Positions 17,354-25,192 of a DNA stretch of 64,000 nucleotides are shown here, in pieces. The notes beneath the pieces are model-generated. The model saw only the letters and a list, made by a program, of their open reading frames with translations, was not told where the DNA came from and did not search any database. Each line of letters starts with the position of its first letter. Within the stretch, counting starts at the first letter, position 1. The stretch comes from JBLHZY01 sp050633265. GTDB taxonomy: Bacteria; Pseudomonadota; Alphaproteobacteria; Rhodobacterales; Rhodobacteraceae. The position numbers and the translations under genes are program-made. The stretch spans positions 248,001-312,000 of the forward strand of contig JBOEGE010000005.1 in NCBI GenBank assembly GCA_050633265.1, written 5' to 3'.

Positions 17354-19627
17354 ATGGGGCAGGCTTTGCGAAAATCAGACCTAGAGGGTGCGGATGCGCC
17401 TGGGTTCTCAATAGTGGTTCAAGATCACATTGAGAACCCGATTGGGAACCCTTTGGGAACCCCCGAAAAGTGGCTTGATGCATCTGCCCTTTCTGATCTG
17501 GCTGGCATCGCTATCCAAGTGGCGCGTCGTGCCATGAAATCCCGAAAGTGGCGCGGTGCCGATCTCCTGGTCCAAGAGGTCCAGATCGGGCGTGGTGGTG
17601 CTGGTGGCAAGGCGCTCCAGGTGCATGTTGATAGCTTGCCCGCCGATCTGCGCGAGAGCTGGTATATCAGCCACGGCATCACGCTCAATGAAAGGCCTGA
17701 CACCGAGACCGGCAAGACGGTCCTGGTGCCAGAGCAAACCTATCAGAATGACGCGCGCTTTGAGGCCGATCTGGCCTTGGCGCGGTGGCGGCAAGAGGTG
17801 ATCCGGCCCATCCTGATCCTTGAGAAAGGCTCGCCCGCGCGCGCTGAGCTGATCGAGGAGCTGGCCCAGACCCCGCGCCTATTCCCAAACGGCAACCGCA
17901 AAAAGGTGGCCAAGTCTGCACTATATAACTGGGTGCGCGATTTCGAGGCCGAGGGTTTGAATGGCCTGATCCGCAAGCGCCGCGCCGATAGCGGTGCCAA
18001 GCGCCAAAAGGTCACCCGTGCCTGGGATGCGTTCTTTGAAGCGCACATCGATGCGGCCAAGCATGCCGAGATCAGCGATGAGCTGACCACCTACATCCGA
18101 TCCCTCTGGGCGGCTGGTGAGCGCGGCTGGCGCTCGGTCACTGAGAAATCCACCACCCGCCTGATCGAGATGAGCCGAGGCCTTAATGTTCTGGCCTTTG
18201 ATGCGCTGGAGCTGGGCCGGTGCGGTGACACCAACGCCAAGGGCACCCAGTTCGGCCTTTGCAACGTGAACCGCCGCCAGGTGGAGCATCACCGCGAATA
18301 TGCGCTCCTCGCGATCAAGGACAAAGACAACGCGGTATTCCAGGACAACTATATGCCCTCGATCCGGCGTGACTATTCCAGCCTGTTGCCGCGCCAGATT
18401 GTCGTGGGTGACGTTCACCCAGTGGACATCATGATGCGCCGCGAGGATGGCACGGTGGTCTATCCCAAGGCGATTGCCTGGTATGATGTGGCCACCAATG
18501 AAATCCACATGACGTTTGTGCTTTGCGAGCCTGGTGAAGGCATCCGGCGCGAGCATGTGGCCCAGAGCTTTGAGGCGATGGTCGATGAGTGGGGCCTCCC
18601 AGAGATGCTCTATCTCGACAACGGGTCAGAGTATTCCTGGGATGCCATGATCGGCGGTTTCACCCAGCTCTCAAAGCTCACCCAGGGCGGGCTCAAAGTC
18701 TTTGATCTCGACGGTGATCCCAATGTCGCCAAGCGCGTTGCAAATGGTCGCGAGGCGGTTGTGCGCTCGATGCCATACAACGCGAAAGGCAAGCCAGGCA
18801 TCGAGGGTGCCTTTGGCAATATCGAGCAAGTCTTTTTCGCCACAATCCCTGGCTGGACCGCTGGCGACCGCATGAACAAAAAGACCCACGCCAAGGGCAA
18901 GGACCCAGTGGCCTTTGATGGTGATGCGCATGCATTCCTTGAGACCGCTGGCACCGCCCTGGAGTGGTATCACAAGCGCCCTCAGCACGGGCGGCTTGCG
19001 GGCATGAGCCCCAATGAGGCCTTGCGCAATTTCATTGATCAGGGATGGGGTAAGACAACGCTCTCGCGCCCTGAGGTTCTGGCCCTGGCCTTTGCTGAGG
19101 AGGTCGAGCGCATGCCAGATCGCGGGCGTGTCAGCTACACCCCACGGCGCGGCGAGACCATGTATTTCTATGCGGATGAGCTCCTCGGCCTTGATCACAA
19201 GATCACGCTCAGGGTGCCCGCGTTCAATCCCGAATTTGTGTTCTGTTTCGCCGATGGTGAGCTGATCTGCCAAGCCTTCCCTGAGCAAACCTTTGGCGTC
19301 CTCGATGGCGCTGGCGCTCATGAGGTCAACCGGCGCGGCAAGGCGTTCCGCCGCCAGATCGCCGAAAAGCGCAAGCATGTGGCCCTCCTCAGTCTCACCG
19401 AGGAAACCGAGCGCCACATCGCCCACATGCCCGATGCTCCAGAGGCTCCAGTCGCCGCGATTGTGGACGCTGGGATCATCGACCGCATGGCCCGCATGCA
19501 AGGGGAAAGCCGCAAGGCGCTCTTGGATGAGGCCGAAAACAAGAAACCCAAAGGCCCAGTCGAGCAATGGAAAACAGGCCCCAATGAGGTCCTGGCTGGG
19601 TTCCAATTTGCAGAGGATGAGGAATGA
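17354..19627 (+). CDS. Mu-type DDE transposase A
   Basis: The 757-residue protein begins with a DNA-binding part that includes a helix-turn-helix-like segment (SDLAGIAIQVARRAMKSRKW) and VDSLPADLRESW. A further HTH region (SALYNWVRDFEAEGLNGLIRKRR) precedes the RNase H-like core. The catalytic triad is D353 (VVGDVHPVD), D422 (YLDNGSEY) and E484 (PGIEGAFGNIEQ), with spacing like MuA. A beta-barrel region (RRGETMYFYADELLGLDHKITLRVP) and a C-terminal tail that may contact protein B follow. It drives integration and replicative transposition. Its gene overlaps B by 4 bp. Confidence 0.95.
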   Translation: MGQALRKSDLEGADAPGFSIVVQDHIENPIGNPLGTPEKWLDASALSDLAGIAIQVARRAMKSRKWRGADLLVQEVQIGRGGAGGKALQVHVDSLPADLRESWYISHGITLNERPDTETGKTVLVPEQTYQNDARFEADLALARWRQEVIRPILILEKGSPARAELIEELAQTPRLFPNGNRKKVAKSALYNWVRDFEAEGLNGLIRKRRADSGAKRQKVTRAWDAFFEAHIDAAKHAEISDELTTYIRSLWAAGERGWRSVTEKSTTRLIEMSRGLNVLAFDALELGRCGDTNAKGTQFGLCNVNRRQVEHHREYALLAIKDKDNAVFQDNYMPSIRRDYSSLLPRQIVVGDVHPVDIMMRREDGTVVYPKAIAWYDVATNEIHMTFVLCEPGEGIRREHVAQSFEAMVDEWGLPEMLYLDNGSEYSWDAMIGGFTQLSKLTQGGLKVFDLDGDPNVAKRVANGREAVVRSMPYNAKGKPGIEGAFGNIEQVFFATIPGWTAGDRMNKKTHAKGKDPVAFDGDAHAFLETAGTALEWYHKRPQHGRLAGMSPNEALRNFIDQGWGKTTLSRPEVLALAFAEEVERMPDRGRVSYTPRRGETMYFYADELLGLDHKITLRVPAFNPEFVFCFADGELICQAFPEQTFGVLDGAGAHEVNRRGKAFRRQIAEKRKHVALLSLTEETERHIAHMPDAPEAPVAAIVDAGIIDRMARMQGESRKALLDEAENKKPKGPVEQWKTGPNEVLAGFQFAEDEE

Positions 19628-20349
19628 GCGATTTCATAAAAACAGCCCAAGCCGAGCAAGCGTTTGAGATGTGTCAAACCGTGCTCAAGGCTCGGCCATA
19701 TAGTAAGATCGGCCAGATCACCGGCGATCCAGGCACCGGCAAATCGACACTGACCAACTGGCTCGCTGATGAGTTTGAAGGGGTGCGGGTCGAGTGCTGG
19801 ATGGACATGGGTGACAAGGCCCTCCTGGAGGAGATCGCAATGGGCTTGAACGCCCGTGGCGCAAGCCTCGATGTGAGCGGCACCGCGCCCACCTTATTCC
19901 GCAAGATCAAGGGTGAGTGCGCTGGCAAGCTGATCATCATCGATGAGGCCAATCAGCTCAAATGGGCCACCCTCGAAAAGCTGCGCGGCCTGTCTGACAT
20001 CGGCGGCGCGGGTCTGATCCTCGCGGGCACTGACATCCTAGCCAAGCGCCTGATCGAGGCGCGGGTGCGGGTGTATCTTGCCCAGCTTCGCCAGCGGATC
20101 GGGGCCAAAAAGGTGCTGATGAAACCCATCACCGATGATGCCGAGCTCGCCGCTTATGTGATCGCGCCACGCTTTGGGCAGGTCACCAAGGGCACCGCCA
20201 AGCGGTTCCGCATCCTGACCCAAGGCCAGTGGCGCTCAGCGCTGGAGCTGGCCGATGCATGCGAGCGCCTGATGGCCAATGAGGGCATCACCAAGATCAA
20301 TGAGCGCGTGGTCGAGACCGCCGCCGCATGGATGGCGGGGAGGAGCTGA
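19624..20349 (+). CDS. Mu-type transposition target protein B (AAA+ ATPase)
   Basis: The 241-residue ATPase has Walker A GDPGTGKST (about 34-42) and Walker B LIIIDEANQ (about 99-107), with a sensor-like LILAGTDIL further on. It should bind target DNA in an ATP-dependent way, deliver it to transposase A and give target immunity, as MuB does. MuB's N-terminal HTH domain is not evident, so this is a short form. It overlaps transposase A. Confidence 0.92.
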   Translation: MSDFIKTAQAEQAFEMCQTVLKARPYSKIGQITGDPGTGKSTLTNWLADEFEGVRVECWMDMGDKALLEEIAMGLNARGASLDVSGTAPTLFRKIKGECAGKLIIIDEANQLKWATLEKLRGLSDIGGAGLILAGTDILAKRLIEARVRVYLAQLRQRIGAKKVLMKPITDDAELAAYVIAPRFGQVTKGTAKRFRILTQGQWRSALELADACERLMANEGITKINERVVETAAAWMAGRS

Positions 20350-20717
20350 TGATGGCCTTTCCTGAAAACGTCCAAGAGCTGGTCTCGGTTGCCGCAATCT
20401 ACGCCCTCGATGGCGCACCCTTCACCGCCGCTGATCGGCTCCACAAGGCCGCTGATGCACTCAAGATGGGCGCTATCGCGGCGGGCTATCCGATCCCAGA
20501 GGCCATGCAAACCAAGCTCAAGCCGCTCGATGCTGACCTCGCCTGGGCGCTGCAATACGCCGAGGAGGATGCGCAGTTTAGCGCCGAGTTCAATGGTGAG
20601 GATGGCTACACCACCGCCGATGCCCGCCGCCTTGAAACCGTGTTGCGCCGCCTGGCGCGCGAGGCTGGCTATGCGCTCCCCGAAACCGCCCAAACCGCTG
20701 GAGGTTCTCATGATTAA
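20349..20717 (+). CDS. Hypothetical early phage protein (122 aa)
   Basis: The start ATG at 20349 overlaps the stop of protein B. The protein is acidic and helical (FTAADRLHKAADALKMGAIAAGYPIPEAMQ; then TADARRLETVLRRLAREAGYAL). No domain was recognised. It is coupled with the next gene (overlap at 20710-20717). Confidence 0.65.
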   Translation: MMAFPENVQELVSVAAIYALDGAPFTAADRLHKAADALKMGAIAAGYPIPEAMQTKLKPLDADLAWALQYAEEDAQFSAEFNGEDGYTTADARRLETVLRRLAREAGYALPETAQTAGGSHD

Positions 20718-21186
20718 GAGCGCAATCTCCAAACGCGCCAAGGCGCTGATCGAGAGCCGCAAGCCTGACTTTGTGATCGGGCCGAGCGCTGAGGAGCCTT
20801 ACATGCTGCGGTGGTGGTGGATACCCCGCAATCGGTTCCTCAATGTCTATGTGCATGTGATCATGCGCGATGATGATGATCGCGCCTTGCATGATCATCC
20901 CTGGCCATCGCTTTCGCTTTTGGTCGAGGGCCAGATCGATGAGGCCTATCGCGCCCGCAATGGGGATCACATCGTGCGCCGCTTGTCTGAGGGTGAGTGG
21001 GTCTGGCGCGGGGCCAAGTTCCTGCACCGTCTCATGCTCCCAGGCGCACCAGCGATCACCGTATTCATCACCGGCCCGCGCATCCGAGAGTGGGGCTTTG
21101 CATGCCCCCAAGGCTGGGTCCACTGGCGCGATTTTGTCGCCAAGGACAACGCCGGATCGATTGGCCGAGGATGTGGGGAGGTCTGA
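20710..21186 (+). CDS. Cupin-like early phage protein
   Basis: The 158-residue protein contains RALHDHPWPSLSLLVEG, a His-rich strand like the metal site of cupins. Other beta strands follow, and the end is REWGFACPQGWVHWRDF, a pattern I recall from several phage proteins of unknown function. ATG at 20710 is used because the rest of the upstream open frame lies within the previous gene. A metal-binding beta-barrel is inferred; no reaction can be assigned. Confidence 0.6.
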   Translation: MIKSAISKRAKALIESRKPDFVIGPSAEEPYMLRWWWIPRNRFLNVYVHVIMRDDDDRALHDHPWPSLSLLVEGQIDEAYRARNGDHIVRRLSEGEWVWRGAKFLHRLMLPGAPAITVFITGPRIREWGFACPQGWVHWRDFVAKDNAGSIGRGCGEV

Positions 21187-21238
21187 CCTCCCAACCCGCA
21201 AACCAAACCGCAACCCACGTCTAACCAAAGGACAGACA

Positions 21239-21853
21239 ATGCAAAATGATGAAATCCCAAAGGGTTATATGAAGAACGCCGAGGGCGCTCTGATGCCCAT
21301 CAACAAGGTGAAACCCGCTCATATCCAAGAGGATAAGACGGTGCGCCGCCTGATCGATCAAGCCAAGGCGGTGAGCGCCCAGCTTGCCAAGTTCAAGGCT
21401 GATGCGATGGGCGATGCCCAGGCATTCCGCGCCATGATCGCCGATCAATACGGTGCCACCAAAGGCGGTGCCAAGGGCAACATGACCCTGCGCTCCTATG
21501 ACGGTGAGATGATGGTCCAGGTCCAAGTCTCTGAGACCATCGATTTCGGTGTCGAGCTGCAAGCGGCCAAAGAGCTGATCGATGAGTGCATCGGCAAGTG
21601 GTCCAAGGGCTCCAATAACAACATCAAGGTGCTGGTGAATGACGCTTTCCGCGTCAACAAAGAGCGCAACATCGACACGGGCCGAGTGCTCGGCCTTCGC
21701 CGCCTGGAGATCGATGATCCGATCTGGGCCAAGGCGATGGATGCGATCTCTGATGCCGTTCGGGTGACCGGATCGCGCAGCTACATCCGCTTCTATGAAA
21801 CCGATCTTGAGGGTGGCCGCAAGGCGATCCCTCTGGACCTGGCATCGGTCTAA
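21239..21853 (+). CDS. DUF3164 family protein
   Basis: The 204-residue protein starts IPKGYMKNAEGALMPINKVKP, then EDKTVRRLIDQAKAVSAQLAKFK. This is the typical opening of the DUF3164 proteins found in the early region of Mu-like phages. The rest predicts a mixed fold with RSYDGEMMVQVQVSETIDFG. Its role is unknown. It is preceded by 52 bp of non-coding sequence with AAAGGA just before the ATG. Confidence 0.85.
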   Translation: MQNDEIPKGYMKNAEGALMPINKVKPAHIQEDKTVRRLIDQAKAVSAQLAKFKADAMGDAQAFRAMIADQYGATKGGAKGNMTLRSYDGEMMVQVQVSETIDFGVELQAAKELIDECIGKWSKGSNNNIKVLVNDAFRVNKERNIDTGRVLGLRRLEIDDPIWAKAMDAISDAVRVTGSRSYIRFYETDLEGGRKAIPLDLASV

Positions 21854-21903
21854 CCGAGCCACAACCCAACGGCCAAAACGGCCACAACACAAGGTAAGAA
21901 ACC

Positions 21904-22176
21904 ATGACAAAAGCAGACCTTTTGAAAGCCATCTCAGCCGATGCCGGTGAAACCGCCGCAACCGTTGATGCGGTCCTGACATCCCTGGCCAACGTCACAT
22001 CCAAGGCGCTCGGCGAGGGTGAGGATGTGACCATCCCAGGCTTGCTCAAGCTCGACACGAAAGAGCGCGCCGCCCGCAAAGGCCGCAACCCCAAGACTGG
22101 CGAGGAGATCGACATCGCCGCCAAGACCGTTGTTTCGGTGAAGGTCCTCAAGGGCCTGGCTGATCACGTCGCCTAA
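21904..22176 (+). CDS. HU-family DNA-binding protein
   Basis: The 90-residue protein has the HU/IHF fold: MTKADLLKAISADAGETAATVDAVLTSL at the start, then TIPGLLKLDTKERAARKGRNPKTGEEIDIAAKTVVSVK with the conserved GRNPKTG arm tip. Mu transposition needs host HU and IHF to bend the ends and enhancer. A phage-borne copy inside the transposition operon would supply this. Confidence 0.93.
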   Translation: MTKADLLKAISADAGETAATVDAVLTSLANVTSKALGEGEDVTIPGLLKLDTKERAARKGRNPKTGEEIDIAAKTVVSVKVLKGLADHVA

Positions 22177-22233
22177 CCAGTCGCCACCGCGCCGCCCTCC
22201 CTCGGCGCGGTGGCACCATCGAGGAGAGACATC

Positions 22234-22482
22234 ATGACCACGCCCTGGACAGAAAAAGGCACTCGCGCCAAGTGCCGCCGTAAGCTCAAGGCCATCAAGC
22301 GCAAAGTGAGTAAAATGGCTGAGGAGATCGCCTATGATTGGGGTGATGTGGATCAGTCGATTGTGAGCTCATGCGATGAGATGATCGAGGCGGTCGATCT
22401 GCATGCCGGTGAGATCGAGACCTATATGACTGAGCGGGTGAAAGAGGCTCAAGATGGCGATCAACTGAGGATGCCGGTGTGA
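22234..22482 (+). CDS. Hypothetical early phage protein (82 aa)
   Basis: GAGGAGA lies 7-13 nt upstream of ATG 22234. The N-terminus is strongly basic (KGTRAKCRRKLKAIKRKVSKM) and the rest acidic (DWGDVDQSIVSSCDEMIEAVDLHAGEIE). No family was recognised. It overlaps the next gene by 4 bp. Confidence 0.65.
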   Translation: MTTPWTEKGTRAKCRRKLKAIKRKVSKMAEEIAYDWGDVDQSIVSSCDEMIEAVDLHAGEIETYMTERVKEAQDGDQLRMPV

Positions 22483-22718
22483 GCGCCCATCACGTTACCA
22501 TCACCGAGATCGCCAAGGTCTCAGGCCTCACCCGCAAGCATGTGCGCCGCATGGCCTATCGCGCCACCCTGGGCCGCTCCTGGTGCGGTGCTGACATGCG
22601 CTTGACCACTCCCGCAAAAGGTGAATGGTCGGTCGAATTTACCACCCTGCCGGACCACATCCGCGAGGCTTTCGTGATGGTGGGCCAAGAGGAGCTCCCG
22701 CTCCCAGGGATCGCCTGA
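22479..22718 (+). CDS. Stand-alone transposase-like DNA-binding domain protein
   Basis: The 79-residue protein starts at GTG 22479 (GTGA overlap). Its order of elements mirrors the N-terminal DNA-binding part of the prophage's own transposase: a helix-turn-helix (ITEIAKVSGLTRKHVRRMAYRA), a W-x-GAD-M segment, then TTLPDHIREAF. The transposase has VARRAMKSRKW, RGADL and DSLPADLRESW in the same order. It may compete with or assist the transposase at DNA sites; a copy of the end repeat lies 5 bp past its stop. Confidence 0.65.
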   Translation: MSAHHVTITEIAKVSGLTRKHVRRMAYRATLGRSWCGADMRLTTPAKGEWSVEFTTLPDHIREAFVMVGQEELPLPGIA

Positions 22719-22722
22719 GCAC

Positions 22723-22741
22723 AAATTAAATTGGAATGGCG
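22723..22741 (+). repeat. Internal copy of the transposase end repeat
   Basis: AAATTAAATTGGAATGGCG lies between 22718 and the GemA gene. It contains AAATTGGAATG, identical to the second left-end site at 15425-15435. It could be an enhancer-type site, a promoter element for the downstream genes, or a binding site for the small protein just before it. Confidence 0.55.
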
Positions 22742-22769
22742 CTGAGCTCGCCATTGATGAGGACTTGAT

Positions 22770-23264
22770 ATGAGCAACCCAAAGACATCCCCACAGCGCC
22801 GCAATAGCGATCTGGCTATGATCCATATCGGAGCCAAGCGGCTCTTTGGTGATGTCTCAAAAGGGGGCGATGGCCGCGAGGCCTATGAGGATTGGCTGGA
22901 GCGCCACACTGGCAAACGCTCGGCGGGCAAGCTGACCACCGGCCAGCGCATCGATCTGATCAAGATGATGCGCAAGGATGGCCTGATCCCTGATCGATCC
23001 ATTGGCGGCAAAGGTCCCACGGCGGGTGGCGAGGAGCGCCCGACATCATCCCAGTGGGCCAAGATCGCGGCGCTTGGCCGTGCAATGGGCTGGGCGCAAG
23101 GCCTGGAGGATGAGCGCTTGCGGTCCTTTGTGAAGCGCACCGCCAAGGTCAGCTCCACCAAGTTCCTGAGCCGCACCCAGGCGAGCAAGGTGATCATGGG
23201 CCTGGAGGTCTGGGTCGCCGAGCGCCAGGACCTCAATGAGGGGGGCGGCAATGCAGTGTCCTAA
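22770..23264 (+). CDS. gemA: GemA-like regulatory protein (DUF1018)
   Basis: The 164-residue protein carries features of the Mu gp16/GemA family: MIHIGAKRLFGD near the start, YEDWLERHTGKRSAGKLTTGQRIDLI, then TSSQWAKIAALGRAMGW and FLSRTQASKVIMGLE. In Mu, GemA changes host gene expression and DNA supercoiling. It overlaps the next gene by 14 bp. Confidence 0.88.
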   Translation: MSNPKTSPQRRNSDLAMIHIGAKRLFGDVSKGGDGREAYEDWLERHTGKRSAGKLTTGQRIDLIKMMRKDGLIPDRSIGGKGPTAGGEERPTSSQWAKIAALGRAMGWAQGLEDERLRSFVKRTAKVSSTKFLSRTQASKVIMGLEVWVAERQDLNEGGGNAVS

Positions 23265-23463
23265 ATGTGGTGGCCGCGCCTACGTCTATGCGACCAAGCC
23301 AGCCGGAACCCTCAAACAACGCTATCGCCAATGCCGCATATGCGGCCACCGCTTCTCCACTTGGGAGGAGATCGAGGATCGCGAATTGCGCGGATATGAG
23401 AGCGCGAAAAAGGCACTCGCGCCCGATCTTTTTGAAACCGCCGATACCGCGAAAGCCAAGTGA
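23251..23463 (+). CDS. Ogr/Delta-like zinc-finger activator
   Basis: The 70-residue protein reads MQCPKCGGRAYVY ... TLKQRYRQCRICGHRFSTWEEIEDREL. This matches the layout of P2 Ogr: CPxC, about 20 residues, (K)xRYxQC, a second cysteine, FxTxE. Ogr-type proteins switch on P2 late promoters through RNA polymerase alpha. ATG 23251 is preferred over the upstream start because the zinc motif then begins at residue 3. An NrdR-type zinc ribbon is the main alternative, but NrdR's ATP-cone domain is absent. It is the best candidate for the late activator of this phage. Confidence 0.7.
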   Translation: MQCPKCGGRAYVYATKPAGTLKQRYRQCRICGHRFSTWEEIEDRELRGYESAKKALAPDLFETADTAKAK

Positions 23464-23464
23464 A

Positions 23465-23803
23465 ATGGGGGCGAGAGGCAAGGGCCGTGTAGCGGCACCC
23501 GCTGCACACCCCTTGGCGGGGATCGGGCACAATGGCGCGCCCGATGATGAGGCGCTCACCCTCGATGATCTGGCCATGCGCCTCTTTGAGGTGATTGGCC
23601 CGCGCGCTGATCTGGAGATCGAGCCCTTTGAATGCGGAGCGCCCTGGACCGCCCATGCGACCGAGGAGGAGCTCAAGCGCCTCGGCACCCTCCAGGCCCG
23701 CATCATCCGCCGCGAGCAAGCGCTCAAAGAGCTCAAGGCCGAGCGCAAGCGGATCATGAATAGAAACATCCGGCGCATGCGCCGAGCTGATGGCAAAGAG
23801 TGA
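23465..23803 (+). CDS. Hypothetical phage protein with a coiled-coil tail (112 aa)
   Basis: The start is ATG 23465, directly after the previous stop. The N-terminus is basic and glycine-rich (ARGKGRVAAPAAHPLAGIGHNGAP). The C-terminus is a charged helix (EEELKRLGTLQARIIRREQALKELKAERKRI). No family was recognised. Confidence 0.6.
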   Translation: MGARGKGRVAAPAAHPLAGIGHNGAPDDEALTLDDLAMRLFEVIGPRADLEIEPFECGAPWTAHATEEELKRLGTLQARIIRREQALKELKAERKRIMNRNIRRMRRADGKE

Positions 23804-23816
23804 AAAGGAGAAGTTT

Positions 23817-24020
23817 ATGGAAGAATATGAAGCTCTGGTGGCGGCGATTGTAATGATCGACGGCGCAATTCAGAACCTTGAGGACGTCGATCACGAAGGG
23901 CCAGCCCGTATTATTTTGAATGACACTCGCAACGTGTTGAATGCTGAGCGCGTGGCTATGCTGGGGAACGGGGCGCAACGCCCGTTCTCGGCTCTTGAGG
24001 CTCTGGAGGGAAAGCAATGA
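23817..24020 (+). CDS. Hypothetical phage protein (67 aa)
   Basis: AAGGAG sits 6 nt before ATG 23817, so this start is preferred to an in-frame ATG at 23790 inside the previous gene. The protein is helical (ALVAAIVMIDGAIQNLEDVDHEG). It overlaps the MuF-domain gene by 4 bp. Confidence 0.6.
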   Translation: MEEYEALVAAIVMIDGAIQNLEDVDHEGPARIILNDTRNVLNAERVAMLGNGAQRPFSALEALEGKQ

Positions 24021-24934
24021 GCCTGGCTGAGGACGCAATCAAAAGCGCCGCCACGCGCCGCCTGGCGCGCTCGGTGGTTATCAAGGATGCCGAGGCCTAT
24101 GAGCGCCTATATGGTGAGCTCCAGACGGGCATGACCAATGCCTGGTCAGAGGCCATGCGCGAGGGCATAGCCGCCGCCCTGGACCGCCTGAGAGACCTTG
24201 GGCCAGGCAAGTTTACCCGCGAGGATGGTGACGCCATCATGCGCGTCCTGGAGGCCTCGGTGGGGCCTGAGGCGATTGCCGCCGCTATGCGCGAGCCGGT
24301 GATCAACTTGACCGATGCGCTATTTCGCACGGGCGCTGAGGAGGTTGGCCAGGCGGCGGGTGTCGCCATCGCCTTCGCCCGCCCCGATCTGGATGCGCTC
24401 GATGTGCTCAAGACTGGCAACCTCTATTGGGTGGGCAATAGCTGGAACATCCGCACTCAGAACACCATCGCCAAAATCCTTGAGGATTACTTCACCGAGG
24501 GCATGACCCGCGAGGGGCTGACCCAGCGTTTCGCCGAGGACTTCGCGGGCATGACCGATAGGAGCCGACACTATTGGGAGATGCTGGCCGATCACACCGC
24601 CACCAAGACGCGCGAGATCGGGCGGGTGTCTGGCTATGAGCGGGCGGGCGTCGAGCGTGTCCAGGTGCGCGCCCAGCTCGATGAGGGCACCACCGAGATA
24701 TGCCGCCAGATGCATGGCCGGATCATCGAGGTGACCAAGATGCGCGCCCAGGTAGCCGAGTATCTGGACGCCGTAGCCGTGCGCGATGAGCCGCGCGCCA
24801 AGGCCGCTTGGGCCATGAATAGCGATGATGATGTGGACCTCAGCGAGATCGCCGATGAGGACCTCGATGCATCCATCGCCAGCCCGCCCTATCACTTCCG
24901 GTGCCGCACAATCACGGTGGCATATTTCGGATAG
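24017..24934 (+). CDS. MuF-domain minor head protein
   Basis: The 305-residue protein has a helical N-terminus and a C-terminal SPP1 gp7 / MuF domain: RVQVRAQLDEGTTEICRQMHGRIIE and the terminal SPPYHFRCRTITVAYFG (the usual PPxHxxCRC-like end). MuF proteins sit inside the head near the portal in Mu and SPP1; P2 has none. Here the gene lies in the early/middle operon, 6 kb from the portal and on the other strand. It is either a carry-over from a Mu-type head module or serves another role such as an injected protein. Confidence 0.8.
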   Translation: MSLAEDAIKSAATRRLARSVVIKDAEAYERLYGELQTGMTNAWSEAMREGIAAALDRLRDLGPGKFTREDGDAIMRVLEASVGPEAIAAAMREPVINLTDALFRTGAEEVGQAAGVAIAFARPDLDALDVLKTGNLYWVGNSWNIRTQNTIAKILEDYFTEGMTREGLTQRFAEDFAGMTDRSRHYWEMLADHTATKTREIGRVSGYERAGVERVQVRAQLDEGTTEICRQMHGRIIEVTKMRAQVAEYLDAVAVRDEPRAKAAWAMNSDDDVDLSEIADEDLDASIASPPYHFRCRTITVAYFG

Positions 24935-24943
24935 GCGGAACGC

Positions 24944-24962
24944 GATAAAATGGAATGACTTG
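24944..24962 (+). repeat. Second internal copy of the end-type repeat (partial)
   Basis: GATAAAATGGAATGACTTG lies 10 bp past the MuF-domain gene and shares TGGAATG and the A-rich flank with the left-end sites, but lacks the TT of AATTGG. It is in the 258-bp gap 24935-25192, which otherwise holds only the hairpin at 25157-25174. Confidence 0.4.
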
Positions 24963-25156
24963 ACGAAAACGACCGGATGGCGCATCTAGGGCGGGTCAAC
25001 AGCGGATTTAGAAACCTGCGATTGACCACTGACCCAAGCACGGATGCGCCCCGGTGAAGGCGACTTCATCAAGGACTTCCGGGGGCTGCGCGTGTATGTC
25101 CAAGGCTTTGGCCCAAAGACGCGCAGATGCCGTGCTTGGCGGTGTTTCTAACCCCC

Positions 25157-25174
25157 GGAGGGCTGCGGCCCTCC
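25157..25174 (+). promoter_or_regulatory. Perfect hairpin before the BRO-type gene
   Basis: GGAGGGC (25157-25163) and GCCCTCC (25168-25174) form a 7-bp stem with a TGCG loop, 18 bp before ATG 25193. There is no T-run, so it is more likely an RNA structure near the ribosome site (GGGAGA) than a terminator. Confidence 0.45.
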
Positions 25175-25192
25175 CTATTGGGAGACCAAGCC

